Positions 32,359 to 39,869 of a DNA stretch of 64,000 nucleotides are shown here, in pieces. The translations under genes were made by a program, and so were the position numbers. The notes below the pieces were generated by a model. It was not told where the DNA came from and made no database searches. It saw nothing but the letters and a program-made list of their open reading frames with translations. Every line of letters starts with the position of its first letter. The first letter of the stretch is position 1. This DNA comes from Trebonia kvetii (GTDB lineage Bacteria; Actinomycetota; Actinomycetes; Streptosporangiales; Streptosporangiaceae). The DNA lies in NCBI RefSeq assembly GCF_007827045.1, contig NZ_RPFW01000001.1, positions 1,340,519 to 1,404,518 on the forward strand, in the 5' to 3' direction.

Positions 32359-32390
32359 GTCAGTTAGGGTAGCCTAACCATACTGACCAG
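32359..32390. promoter_or_regulatory. IdeR/DtxR iron box before the bacterioferritin-associated ferredoxin
   Basis: GTTAGG-GTAG-CCTAAC (32363-32378) is a dyad close to the TTAGGTTAGSCTAACCTAA consensus of IdeR/DtxR; the 19-mer starting at 32364 keeps about 15 of 19 positions. Flanking GGTCAG and CTGACC extend it. It lies about 30 bases before the start codon, the expected place for iron-dependent repression. Confidence 0.8.
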
Positions 32391-32417
32391 ACGCGGCCCG
32401 GAAGGAGCGGCGAGGTA

Positions 32418-32615
32418 GTGTACGCGTGCATCTGCCGCGCCGTGACGACCGATGAGGTAAGCGCGGCCATCGATGAGGGCGCCGCCACGGTGAAGGCGGT
32501 GGCCAAGGCCACCCGCGCCTGCACCCTGTGCGGGATGTGCCGGGTCCGCATCTCGGCCATGCTCGCCGAGCGGTCCGCCGAATGCCCGGTCCACGGGCTG
32601 CCCGCCATCGCCTGA
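32418..32615 (+). CDS. bfd: bacterioferritin-associated ferredoxin
   Basis: A 65-residue [2Fe-2S] protein starting at GTG 32418. Four cysteine ligands fit the family pattern: C4 and C6 in YACICRAV, C38 and C41 in CTLCGMC (with an extra C35), in a BFD-like Fer2 domain. Bfd donates electrons to bacterioferritin so that stored ferric iron leaves as ferrous iron. The bacterioferritin gene is 97 bp downstream and the iron box is upstream, which fits release when iron is short. Confidence 0.93.
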   Translation: MYACICRAVTTDEVSAAIDEGAATVKAVAKATRACTLCGMCRVRISAMLAERSAECPVHGLPAIA

Positions 32616-32711
32616 ATCCTTCGCGGAAGATCGTGTTCACCGGATTACTCTTCGTGACTTAACTTCAGCGTGTCATGACCGTAACGGCCCGTAGCGGGCT
32701 ATGGTGAGCAG

Positions 32712-33191
32712 ATGCGCGGAGACGACCGGGTGATCGAATTCCTGAACGAGCAGCTCACCGCCGAGCTCACGGCGATCAACCAGTACTTCCTGCACGCCAA
32801 GATGCAGGAGAACCTCGGCTGGGTGAAGATCGCCAAGCACACTAAGCACGAGTCGTACGACGAGATGCGGCACGCGGAAAAGCTGACCGACCGCATCTTG
32901 TTCCTCGACGGGCTGCCGAACTACCAGCGTCTCTTCCCGCTCCGCATCGGCCAGACGATAACCCAGATGCTGGACGCCGACCTGGCCGTGGAGGTCGAGG
33001 CGGTGGACCGGCTGCGGCGCGGCATCGAGTACATGCGCAGCACGGGCGACGTCACGAGCGCCAACATCTTCGAGGACATTCTCGCTGACGAGGAAGAGCA
33101 TATCGACTACCTCGAGACGCAGCTCGGCCTGATCACCCAGCTCGGCGAGCCGCTCTACCTGGCACAGCTCGTCGAGCAGCCCGACGACTGA
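32712..33191 (+). CDS. bfr: bacterioferritin
   Basis: A 159-residue bacterioferritin forming 24-mer iron-storage shells. The dinuclear ferroxidase residues are all present: E18, E51, H54 (YDEMRH), E94 and E127/H130 (DEEEHIDY), and the heme-axial M52 lies between E51 and R53. The ATG at 32712 follows GGTGAG. It is downstream of bfd; the pair stores and releases iron. No iron box was found in the 96-bp gap, so it may share the bfd promoter or have its own without one. Confidence 0.95.
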   Translation: MRGDDRVIEFLNEQLTAELTAINQYFLHAKMQENLGWVKIAKHTKHESYDEMRHAEKLTDRILFLDGLPNYQRLFPLRIGQTITQMLDADLAVEVEAVDRLRRGIEYMRSTGDVTSANIFEDILADEEEHIDYLETQLGLITQLGEPLYLAQLVEQPDD

Positions 33192-33263
33192 CCAGTCCCG
33201 CCGCAGTTCGCACGTTCCGTATGCGTTGAGTTAGCGCATGGTGGCGCCGGGAACATCGTCTCC

Positions 33264-34559
33264 ATGCACCAGCGACCAGCGGGGACAAGGTGGCGCGGCT
33301 TCGCGGCCGAGGCAAGGGACGCGGTTACGCCGCGCGCGTTCCTGCTCGTCTGCGGCATCGGGCTGCTCCAGCTGGCGTTCATCGCCTCCTATATCGGCGC
33401 CTTTCACCGGCCGGCACCGCATCAGATTCCGGTCTCGGTAACCGCGCCGGCCGCCGCGGCTGCCGGGCGCGCCGCGGCGCAGCTCAGCGCCCTGCCCGGC
33501 GATCCGCTCGACGCCACCGCGGTGCCCGACCGCGCCACCGGGCTGTCCAAGCTGCGCGACCGGTCCAGCTACGGCGTGCTAGAGATCAGCGTCTCAGGAA
33601 ACACCGACCGGCTGACCGTGGCCAGTGCAGCGGGCACGTCCACCGTCAACGCGCTGACCTCCGTGCTCCAGACGACCGAGGCGCGCTCGGGCCGCCGGCT
33701 GACCGTCGTGGACATCCGGCCGCCCGCGTCGGGAGACCACAACGGGCTCTCCGCGTTCTACCTGGTCATCGGCTGGATGATCGGCGGTTACCTGGCGGCG
33801 TCACTGCTCGGCCTGAGCTCGGGTGCGCGGTCCGCCAACGTCAACAGGATCACCATCCGGCTGATCGCCCTTGCGCTGTACGCCGCGGTCACCGCACTGC
33901 TCGGCGCGCTGATCGTCGGCCCCTGGCTGCACGCGCTGCCCACCGACACCCTCGGCCTGTGGGGCATCGGCACCCTGGTGGTCTTCGCCGCCGGCGCGTT
34001 CACCACCGCCCTGATGACGATGGCCGGCATCATCGGCATCGGCATCGCGATCCTGCTGTTCGTCATCGCCGGCAACCCCAGCGCGGGCGGTGCGTACGGA
34101 TGGCCGCTGCTGCCGCCCTTCTGGGCCGCGATCGGGCCGTGGCTGCCGCCGGGAGCGGGAACCGACGCGGTCCGCGGCGCCGCCTACTTCGGCAACGCGG
34201 GCATCACGAGGGACCTGCTCGTCCTCGGCGGGTACGCGGCGGCGGGGCTCGTGCTCAGCTACGCCACGCTCATGCTGCTCGGCCGCGGCCACCGCGGCCA
34301 CCGCGGGCGGCGCCGGGGCTCCGACGCCGGAGCCGGACCTGACGCTCACGGCGGACGTGACGCCGACGGCCGTGACTTTGGCAGCGGACCTGAGACCAGC
34401 AGCGAACCTGCTGCGACTGGTGACGCCAGTGAGCCTGGCGTTGGACCCGACGTCAGCGGCGAACGTGACCCCGGCGGCGGACCCGGTGACCCCGGCGGCG
34501 GACCCGGGAGGCCGGACACGGCGGGCGGCGGGGACCTCTCGCCGTCGCCGCAGAGTTAG
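33264..34559 (+). CDS. multi-span membrane protein of the YhgE/DUF3533-like type
   Basis: A 431-residue integral membrane protein. One helix near residues 25-47 (AFLLVCGIGLLQLAFIASYIG), an extracellular region (about 50-145), five more helices (about 155-345) and a long cytoplasmic or exposed tail of low-complexity Gly/Asp/Pro/Ser repeats (about 350-431). The arrangement resembles ABC-2-type permease-like proteins of the YhgE/Pip/DUF3533 group, whose substrate is usually unknown. Start ATG 33264. It is a lone gene downstream of bfr. The polar tail is unlike its neighbours in base use, with simple repeats of GGC/GAC codons. Confidence 0.7.
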   Translation: MHQRPAGTRWRGFAAEARDAVTPRAFLLVCGIGLLQLAFIASYIGAFHRPAPHQIPVSVTAPAAAAAGRAAAQLSALPGDPLDATAVPDRATGLSKLRDRSSYGVLEISVSGNTDRLTVASAAGTSTVNALTSVLQTTEARSGRRLTVVDIRPPASGDHNGLSAFYLVIGWMIGGYLAASLLGLSSGARSANVNRITIRLIALALYAAVTALLGALIVGPWLHALPTDTLGLWGIGTLVVFAAGAFTTALMTMAGIIGIGIAILLFVIAGNPSAGGAYGWPLLPPFWAAIGPWLPPGAGTDAVRGAAYFGNAGITRDLLVLGGYAAAGLVLSYATLMLLGRGHRGHRGRRRGSDAGAGPDAHGGRDADGRDFGSGPETSSEPAATGDASEPGVGPDVSGERDPGGGPGDPGGGPGRPDTAGGGDLSPSPQS

Positions 34560-34576
34560 ACCGTCGCCGGTGGCGG

Positions 34577-35173
34577 TTACTGGCCGACGCGGCCGTCGAT
34601 GCGCTCGCGGAGCAGGTCGGCGTGGCCGCAGTGCCTGGCGTACTCCTCGATCATGTGGATGATCACGTCGCGCAGTGCCACCGTGCTGCCGTCAGGCATC
34701 GGGCTGCGGACGCCCAGGTCGTCGGTGGCTGCGATGTACTCGTTGGCGAAGGCGATCTCATCGCGCCAGGCAAGCCAGGCCTCAGCCACCACGGCCGGGT
34801 CGGCGGTCGCGCCCGCCCAGTCGGCGTCGGGGATATCGTCGCTCCAGTAAAGCGGCGGTGCGTCGGTCTGTGCCATTACCCGGCGGAACCAGTTGCGCTC
34901 CACGTCGGCCATGTGCCTGACGAGGCCGAGCAGCGACATGGTCGAGGGCGGCACCGACCTGCGGGCCAGCTGTTCCGCGTCGAGGCCCTCGCACTTCATC
35001 TCAAGGGTCAGCCGGTAACCGCGCAGGTAGCCGAGCATCGTATCCCGCTCGCCATCGACGTCAGTCCCCTCGGTGAACCTCGGGTCCTCCTTCACGTCCA
35101 TCCACATGCTGGAGTCCGGCCCGAGCGCGTTCCAACGCTCCGGAAGTTCTTCCGTGCTGTTCGGCTCAGTCAT
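34577..35173 (-). CDS. DinB/DUF664-family protein
   Basis: A 198-residue four-helix-bundle protein of the DinB/DUF664 type. Conserved features are RDTMLGYLRGYRLTLEMKCEGLDAEQLA, LLGLVRHMADVERNWFRRVM and VIIHMIEEYARHCGHADLLRE, with the spaced histidines that hold a metal in this superfamily. Members include thiol-dependent transferases (mycothiol or bacillithiol S-transferases) in actinobacteria. The ATG at 35173 has AGGGTGG seven bases before it. Substrate unknown. Confidence 0.85.
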   Translation of the reverse strand: MTEPNSTEELPERWNALGPDSSMWMDVKEDPRFTEGTDVDGERDTMLGYLRGYRLTLEMKCEGLDAEQLARRSVPPSTMSLLGLVRHMADVERNWFRRVMAQTDAPPLYWSDDIPDADWAGATADPAVVAEAWLAWRDEIAFANEYIAATDDLGVRSPMPDGSTVALRDVIIHMIEEYARHCGHADLLRERIDGRVGQ

Positions 35174-35321
35174 GACAGCCACCCTGTCATAGCGGTCCGG
35201 ACCGTGGACACCCGATATACGCCGGGCGTCGCGTGATGGACACCCCTAAGGGGGCGGCAGGCTGCGGCTCCGGTGCCGCCGGCCGCAGGCCGGGGTGCGA
35301 CTTACGCCGGCCTGCGGCAGG

Positions 35322-36509
35322 TCAGCGGGCGGCGCTGATCTGGCGGAGCAGGATCTCGTTCGGGAGAGTGGTCTTCTCGAGGAGCAGCTCGATGGCGTGC
35401 TGGCTGTCGAGGGCGGCAAGTGCCCGCCGCAGGCTCACCACGGCGGCGTGCTCACCCGGGCCCATCAGGAGTTCCTCGCGGCGGGTGCCGGAAGGCATCG
35501 GGTCGATCGCCGGGAACAGCCGCTTTTCTGCCAGGTCACGGCGGAGGCGCAGCTCCATGTTGCCTGTTCCCTTGAACTCCTCGAACAGGACGCTGTCCAG
35601 CTGAGAACCGGTCTCGATGAGCGCGGTGGACAGGATGGTCAGCGAGCCGCCTTCCTCCAGGCAGCGCGCCGCGCCGAGGAACCTTCGCGGCGGTTCGAGC
35701 GCGGACGCCGCCACGCCGCCGCTGAGGATGCGGCTGCTCGCGGGGGCGGCCAGGTTGTAGGCGCGGCCGAGCCTGGTGAGCGAGTCGAGCATGACGACCA
35801 CGTCGCGGCCGAGTTCCGCGAGCCGCTTGGCCCGCTCGATCGCGAGCTCCGCCGCCTGAATGTGGTCGGCGGGCGACTGGTCGAAGGTCGAGGAGATCAC
35901 CTCGCCGCGGATCAGGCGGCGCAGATCGGTTACCTCTTCCGGGCGCTCGCCGACGAGGACCAGCATGAGGTGCACCTCGGGGTGGCCCTCGGCGATCGCG
36001 TGCGCGATCGTCTTGAGCACGGTGGTCTTGCCTGCCTTCGGCGGCGCGACGATGAGACCGCGCTGGCCCTTGCCGATCGGCGCCACCAGGTCGATGATCC
36101 GGGCGGCGGGCGACGGGTCGCCGTCTTCGAGCCGCAGACGTTCTCTGGGGTAGATGGGAGTGAGGTTGTCGAACCTCGGCCGGCTTTCCGCCCGGTTCGC
36201 GGGCAGGCCGTTGATGGTCGCGACGCCGATCAGGGTCCTGCCGTTACGGCCGTTCCCGGTCGCCGTGCCCTCGATCTGGTCGCCAGCGCGCAGTCCGAAC
36301 CTGCGGACCTGGGCGGCGCTGAGCGGGATGTCGTTCCTCGACCTTCGGTAGCCGTCGGTCCGCAGGAAACCGCGCCCGTCGCTCAGATCGGCGATGCCCG
36401 CGACCGTGATTTCCTGCTTTTCCTGGATTGCCGTCTTGGCTTGTTCTCTGGTTTCTGCTTGGGGTTCTGCTGTGGTTACTGCGTTGATTTCTTCCGCGAT
36501 TGCGGTCAT
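35322..36509 (-). CDS. rho: short transcription termination factor Rho paralogue
   Basis: A 395-residue Rho helicase. It carries the RNA-binding cold-shock-like domain (about 25-115; GFLRTDGYRRSRNDIPLSAAQVRRFGLRAGDQIEG), Walker A PPKAGKTT, Walker B VVVMLDSLTRLGRAYN, GGSLTILSTAL and the Q/R-loop residues FEEFKGTGNMELRLRRDLAEKR. Length is close to enterobacterial Rho; actinobacterial housekeeping Rho proteins are usually much longer with an Arg/Asp-rich insert. The gene is not beside thrB/thrC or prfA, so it is probably a second copy. A 6-bp stem covers its Shine-Dalgarno. Start ATG 36509. Confidence 0.88.
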   Translation of the reverse strand: MTAIAEEINAVTTAEPQAETREQAKTAIQEKQEITVAGIADLSDGRGFLRTDGYRRSRNDIPLSAAQVRRFGLRAGDQIEGTATGNGRNGRTLIGVATINGLPANRAESRPRFDNLTPIYPRERLRLEDGDPSPAARIIDLVAPIGKGQRGLIVAPPKAGKTTVLKTIAHAIAEGHPEVHLMLVLVGERPEEVTDLRRLIRGEVISSTFDQSPADHIQAAELAIERAKRLAELGRDVVVMLDSLTRLGRAYNLAAPASSRILSGGVAASALEPPRRFLGAARCLEEGGSLTILSTALIETGSQLDSVLFEEFKGTGNMELRLRRDLAEKRLFPAIDPMPSGTRREELLMGPGEHAAVVSLRRALAALDSQHAIELLLEKTTLPNEILLRQISAAR

Positions 36510-36513
36510 GGGA

Positions 36514-36529
36514 TCTCCTCTCGAGGAGA
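36514..36529 (-). promoter_or_regulatory. hairpin sequestering the rho Shine-Dalgarno
   Basis: On the mRNA strand TCTCCT (36529-36524) pairs with AGGAGA (36519-36514) around a CGAG loop, and the second arm is the Shine-Dalgarno four bases before ATG. Access to the site would depend on this stem, suggesting translational control (inference). Confidence 0.5.
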
Positions 36530-36826
36530 GTGAAAAGCGCATGGCGAATAGAGCCGTTGGCATGCGTGGAAGGCAAGCGTGAAACGGCTGCTGAGCAGCG
36601 CTATGTCTGATGAGTGAGTATTTCCCTGAAGACTCGGGATCTTCGTCAGCGCCTGTGCTCTGCCTACTTAGGACATGCTCAGGTGAGGCGCTTGGGAGGC
36701 TAGCCGGGCCACTCAGATGGGCACCAGGCCAATACTCGAACTGTACCATAAAACACCGGCCAGCGCCAGAGCATTCCCCATCTCGGATCTTTTACGGCGC
36801 GGTATCGCGTAATAGGCTGCGCAGCG

Positions 36827-36852
36827 AGCTTGTCCTACTAGCTTGTCCTACT
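36827..36852 (+). repeat. 13-bp perfect tandem repeat abutting the GH1 Shine-Dalgarno
   Basis: AGCTTGTCCTACT occurs twice back to back (36827-36839, 36840-36852) and runs into AGGAGG at 36853-36858. Confidence 0.8.
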
Positions 36853-36864
36853 AGGAGGCATGAG

Positions 36865-38049
36865 GTGTCATTCACCGTCCCGCTTGACTTCCTCTGGGGT
36901 GCGTCGACCTCCGGTCATCAGACCGAGGGCGGCAACGCGAGCAGCGACTGGTGGGTCCTGGAGAACGCGCCGGGCAGCTTCGTGTCCGAGCCCAGCCTGG
37001 ACGCGGTCGACAGCTTCCACCGCTGGGGCGAGGACATGGACCTGCTAGCGGCGGCGGGGTTCACCGACTACCGGTTCAGCATCGAGTGGGCCAGGATCGA
37101 ACCCATCACCGGCCGTGTCTCGCGGGCCGCGGTCGCGCACTACCGCGCGATGGTGCTCGGCGCGATCGCGCGCGGCCTGCGCCCGATGGTCACGCTGCAC
37201 CACTTCACGTCGCCGGCCTGGTTCACGGCCGATGGCGGCTGGACGCACCCGGACGGGATCGCACGGTTCGACCGCTTCGTGGACATCGCGGGAGAGATCC
37301 TCGGTGCTGACGTCGGGCACGTGTGCACGATCAACGAGCCGAACATGGTCGCGATCTTCCGGCATGCACTCGACGGCAGTCGCGTCGACCTGCGGAACGG
37401 CCTGCCGCCAGCCGATCTCGCGCTGACGGAACGCCTCATCGAGGCACACCAGGCGGCGCGCGCCACGCTGCGCCGCAACAATCCCGGCGCGAAGACCGGC
37501 TGGAGCGTGGCCATGCTGGGCATCGAACCGCTCGCTCCGGAGTACCTGGACGCCGCCCGCACTTACGCGGGGGCGCGTGAGACGCGGTTCATCGAGGCAG
37601 CGGCGGGCGACGACTGGTTCGGCGTGCAGGCCTACAGCAGGACCCGGGTGCGCGGCACGGCCGCCGACCCTTCCACCGCGGCGCTGCCCGACGACGCCGT
37701 CCGCACGCTCACCGGCTGGGAGTACTATCCCGCCGCGCTCGGCAACGCCGTGCGCACGGCCGCAGGCGTGCTCGGTTCCGTTCCGCTCATCGTCACCGAG
37801 AACGGCATCGCCACCGGCGACGACGCGCAGCGCATCGCCTACACCGCGGGGGCGCTCGACGGCCTGGCTTCCGTCATGGACGACGGCATCCGAGTCGACG
37901 GCTACTTCCACTGGAGCCTGCTCGACAACTACGAGTGGGGCGACTACCGGCCCACCTTCGGCCTCATCGGCGTCGACAGGCGTACGTTCGAGCGCCGGCC
38001 GAAACCGTCGCTTGCCTGGCTTGGCGGGCTTCGCCGGCCGGGCGCCTAG
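36865..38049 (+). CDS. GH1-family beta-glycosidase
   Basis: A 394-residue GH1 enzyme. It starts GTG 36865 (VSFTVPLDFLWGASTSGHQTEGG), six bases after AGGAGG. Acid/base E158 in TINEPN and nucleophile E312 in VTENGIA are both present, as is the C-terminal WSLLDNYEWGDYRPTFGLIGVDRR. It is about 50 residues shorter than typical beta-glucosidases and has no signal peptide, so it acts inside the cell on imported beta-glycosides. Together with the secreted GH3 enzyme 14 kb away it suggests beta-glucoside use, but no transporter is adjacent. Confidence 0.92.
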   Translation: MSFTVPLDFLWGASTSGHQTEGGNASSDWWVLENAPGSFVSEPSLDAVDSFHRWGEDMDLLAAAGFTDYRFSIEWARIEPITGRVSRAAVAHYRAMVLGAIARGLRPMVTLHHFTSPAWFTADGGWTHPDGIARFDRFVDIAGEILGADVGHVCTINEPNMVAIFRHALDGSRVDLRNGLPPADLALTERLIEAHQAARATLRRNNPGAKTGWSVAMLGIEPLAPEYLDAARTYAGARETRFIEAAAGDDWFGVQAYSRTRVRGTAADPSTAALPDDAVRTLTGWEYYPAALGNAVRTAAGVLGSVPLIVTENGIATGDDAQRIAYTAGALDGLASVMDDGIRVDGYFHWSLLDNYEWGDYRPTFGLIGVDRRTFERRPKPSLAWLGGLRRPGA

Positions 38050-38126
38050 CGACAGTAGCCGCGCGCCTTTTGCTGGTTCTGTTGGACTGGCAAGCGACAC
38101 GCTGTCCTCGCCTGAGCACCGCCTGG

Positions 38127-38597
38127 TTAGGCCCGCATCCGGCTTCCCGGCCCGGGCTGCACCAGTACATGAGGCCGCTCCCCCAGGTCATGGCCGTCCG
38201 CACAGGTGACCGCGACCCTGATCGGCGCGCCGCAGCCGGCGTGCGTGACGATGGCCGGCGGGCCTTCCTGGCCGGCCAGGTGCGAGTCGCCCCATGCCAT
38301 GAAGGCAAGCAGGACCGGCATCAGGTCGCGGCCCGCCGTGCTGAGCCGGTACTCGAGCCGTTCGCGCGCGCCCGGCTCGCGGTAGGCGGTGCGCTCGACA
38401 AGGCCGGCTTCCGCCAGGCGGGCGAGCCTAGCCGACAGCACGTTGCGCGCCACGCCCAGGTGACCGGCCAGCTCGTCGAAGCGGCGGACGCCGTTGGCCA
38501 CGTCGCGCAGCACCAGGAGCGTCCAGCGATCGCCGATCAGGGCGAGCGTCCTGGCGATCGAGCAGGTGTCGCTGTCGTACGCGCTATACGGCCTCAT
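38127..38597 (-). CDS. HxlR-family transcriptional regulator
   Basis: A 156-residue winged-helix regulator of the HxlR (DUF24) type: SDTCSIARTLALIGDRWTLLVLRDVANGVRRFDELAGHLGVARNVLSARLARLAEAGLVERTAYREPGARERLEYRLSTAGRDLMPVL. A conserved cysteine (CSIART, about residue 12) is often the redox or electrophile sensor, and further cysteines lie in the tail (HAGCGAPI, TCADGHD). The ATG at 38597 or 38606 may be used. It is divergent from a thioesterase gene (63-bp gap) and probably controls it. Confidence 0.9.
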   Translation of the reverse strand: MRPYSAYDSDTCSIARTLALIGDRWTLLVLRDVANGVRRFDELAGHLGVARNVLSARLARLAEAGLVERTAYREPGARERLEYRLSTAGRDLMPVLLAFMAWGDSHLAGQEGPPAIVTHAGCGAPIRVAVTCADGHDLGERPHVLVQPGPGSRMRA

Positions 38598-38660
38598 GAC
38601 CGGCATGCTACGCGTGCTAGGTTGTTTTCTGAAACTCAGACTCTGGAGAGCGAGGTGGCC

Positions 38661-39194
38661 ATGACGACGACAGCGCCCGATACCGAGCAGGCACGGCAGC
38701 GCACCTTCACCTGGTCCGACCCGGTGGCGATCGCCACCGCCGGTGCCGGCCTGAGCGGTGCCGAGTTCTTCGCCGCGATCGGGGAGGGAACGATCCCGCC
38801 GCCGCCAGTCATGCGGGCTCTCGACTTCGATGGCGTGGCCTTCGGCGAGGGACAGGCAACCTTCCGGATGACACCGAAGGAATTCCACTACAACCCGCTC
38901 GGCACCGTGCACGGCGGCGTGTTCGCGACCATGCTCGACTCGGCCTGCGGCTGCGCGGTGCACACCTTGCTTCCCGCGGGCGTTTTCTACACGAGCCTTG
39001 ACCTGTCGGTGAAGTTCCTCCGGCCGGTCACGGTCGAAACCGGCCCGATCACCGCCGAAGGCAACGTGGTCCACCTCGGCCGGCGCACGGCACTCGCCGA
39101 GGCCAGGATCACCGACGCTGCGGGGAAGGTCTACGTCACGGCCACGAGCAGCTGCCTGCTGATCCGGCCCGACCAGCCCGCGTATCCCTCGTAG
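38661..39194 (+). CDS. PaaI-like hot-dog thioesterase
   Basis: A 177-residue hot-dog fold protein (PaaI/YbgC group). The central helix motif is FHYNPLGTVHGGVFATMLDSACGCAVH, in which the GTVHGG helix start and D/E positions match acyl-CoA thioesterases, followed by TSLDLSVKFLRPV and AEGNVVHLGRRTALAEARI. It would hydrolyse an acyl-CoA or aryl-CoA. The start ATG 38661 has GAGG five bases upstream; the GTG at 38655 is also possible. It is divergent from the HxlR gene. Confidence 0.88.
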   Translation: MTTTAPDTEQARQRTFTWSDPVAIATAGAGLSGAEFFAAIGEGTIPPPPVMRALDFDGVAFGEGQATFRMTPKEFHYNPLGTVHGGVFATMLDSACGCAVHTLLPAGVFYTSLDLSVKFLRPVTVETGPITAEGNVVHLGRRTALAEARITDAAGKVYVTATSSCLLIRPDQPAYPS

Positions 39195-39869
39195 CAGCGC
39201 GCCGCCTGCCGGAGTTCGAGGGCCGCGTGTTCAGCGATCTCTGTACGGCGCCTATCTCCGCCCGGCAAACACGGCAAATCGGGCGGAGAGTGCCCCCGGC
39301 CTCCTGTCGTAGGGTGCCGTGGGACAAGGTATACCGAGTTTGGGGGAACAAACTGGGCCAAATCGGGCGCACTTTTGCCCGCAAGTCAGTACATGTCTGT
39401 CCGTGCACCGCCGGCCGCGCCGCCGGAATCGCGGGACGGCCTTCGGTTTCCGGCCAGGCGGGTCTGTGGCCGGGGATCTCGACTGGCTCGGGGCTCGGGG
39501 AGCCCGCGGGGCGCGGGTCAGGTGGTTGTGCGGTAGGCGGGTGCGGGCGCGGCGACAACTCCTTCGAGGGCGCGTTCGCGAGGCTGTGGGGCGTGAGCTG
39601 ACGGCCACGCGGTAGCAAACGCCCGGGCCCAGGCGCCGCCCAACCGGGAAACGCGAAGCCGCATCCGTCCGGGATTCCTTCCTCTCCCGAACGGATGCGG
39701 CTTGCTCTCCGGCCCCCGGAGCCTCCTTGCGGCGTGGCGGCCCCGGAAGCGGCTTGACCGGCCCGCCCCCGTGACCGCCTTGCGATGCGGCGGCACGGGA
39801 GGCGGGCGGCCGGGGCGGGCGGTGCGGCAGTCCGGGGGGTCGGGGCCCGGGCTGCGTGCCCGCCCCGGG
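39195..39869. other. 675-bp region between thioesterase and MFS exporter genes
   Basis: No convincing gene. Frames such as 39227-39601 (+) have biased composition, no Shine-Dalgarno and no recognisable fold. A long hairpin (39656-39703) lies in the second half. The rest is G-rich spacer. Confidence 0.5.
39656..39703. terminator. long hairpin between convergent thioesterase and MFS genes
   Basis: AAGCCGCATCCGT (39656-39668) pairs exactly with ACGGATGCGGCTT (39691-39703), a 13-bp stem that continues as CGGGA/TCCCG (39670-39674 with 39685-39689) around a pyrimidine loop. It lies between convergent genes and is a good bidirectional terminator candidate, though it lacks a U-run. Confidence 0.6.

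Larger units (their letters stand above)
36510..36864. other. 355-bp divergent promoter region between rho and the GH1 gene
   Basis: No gene seen. It holds the SD-sequestering hairpin of the rho leader (36514-36529) and a perfect 13-bp tandem repeat next to the GH1 Shine-Dalgarno (36827-36852). The middle is AT-richer (around 36740), which may hold the -10 of either promoter. Confidence 0.5.

Noticed and set aside
36610-36864. Longer start for the GH1 gene
   Set aside because: The added residues do not match the GH1 fold and would read through the tandem repeat and the promoter region; GTG 36865 has a strong Shine-Dalgarno.
39227-39601. Possible 124-residue protein in the gap
   Set aside because: No Shine-Dalgarno, biased composition, no homologous pattern; overlapping frames on both strands are equally open.
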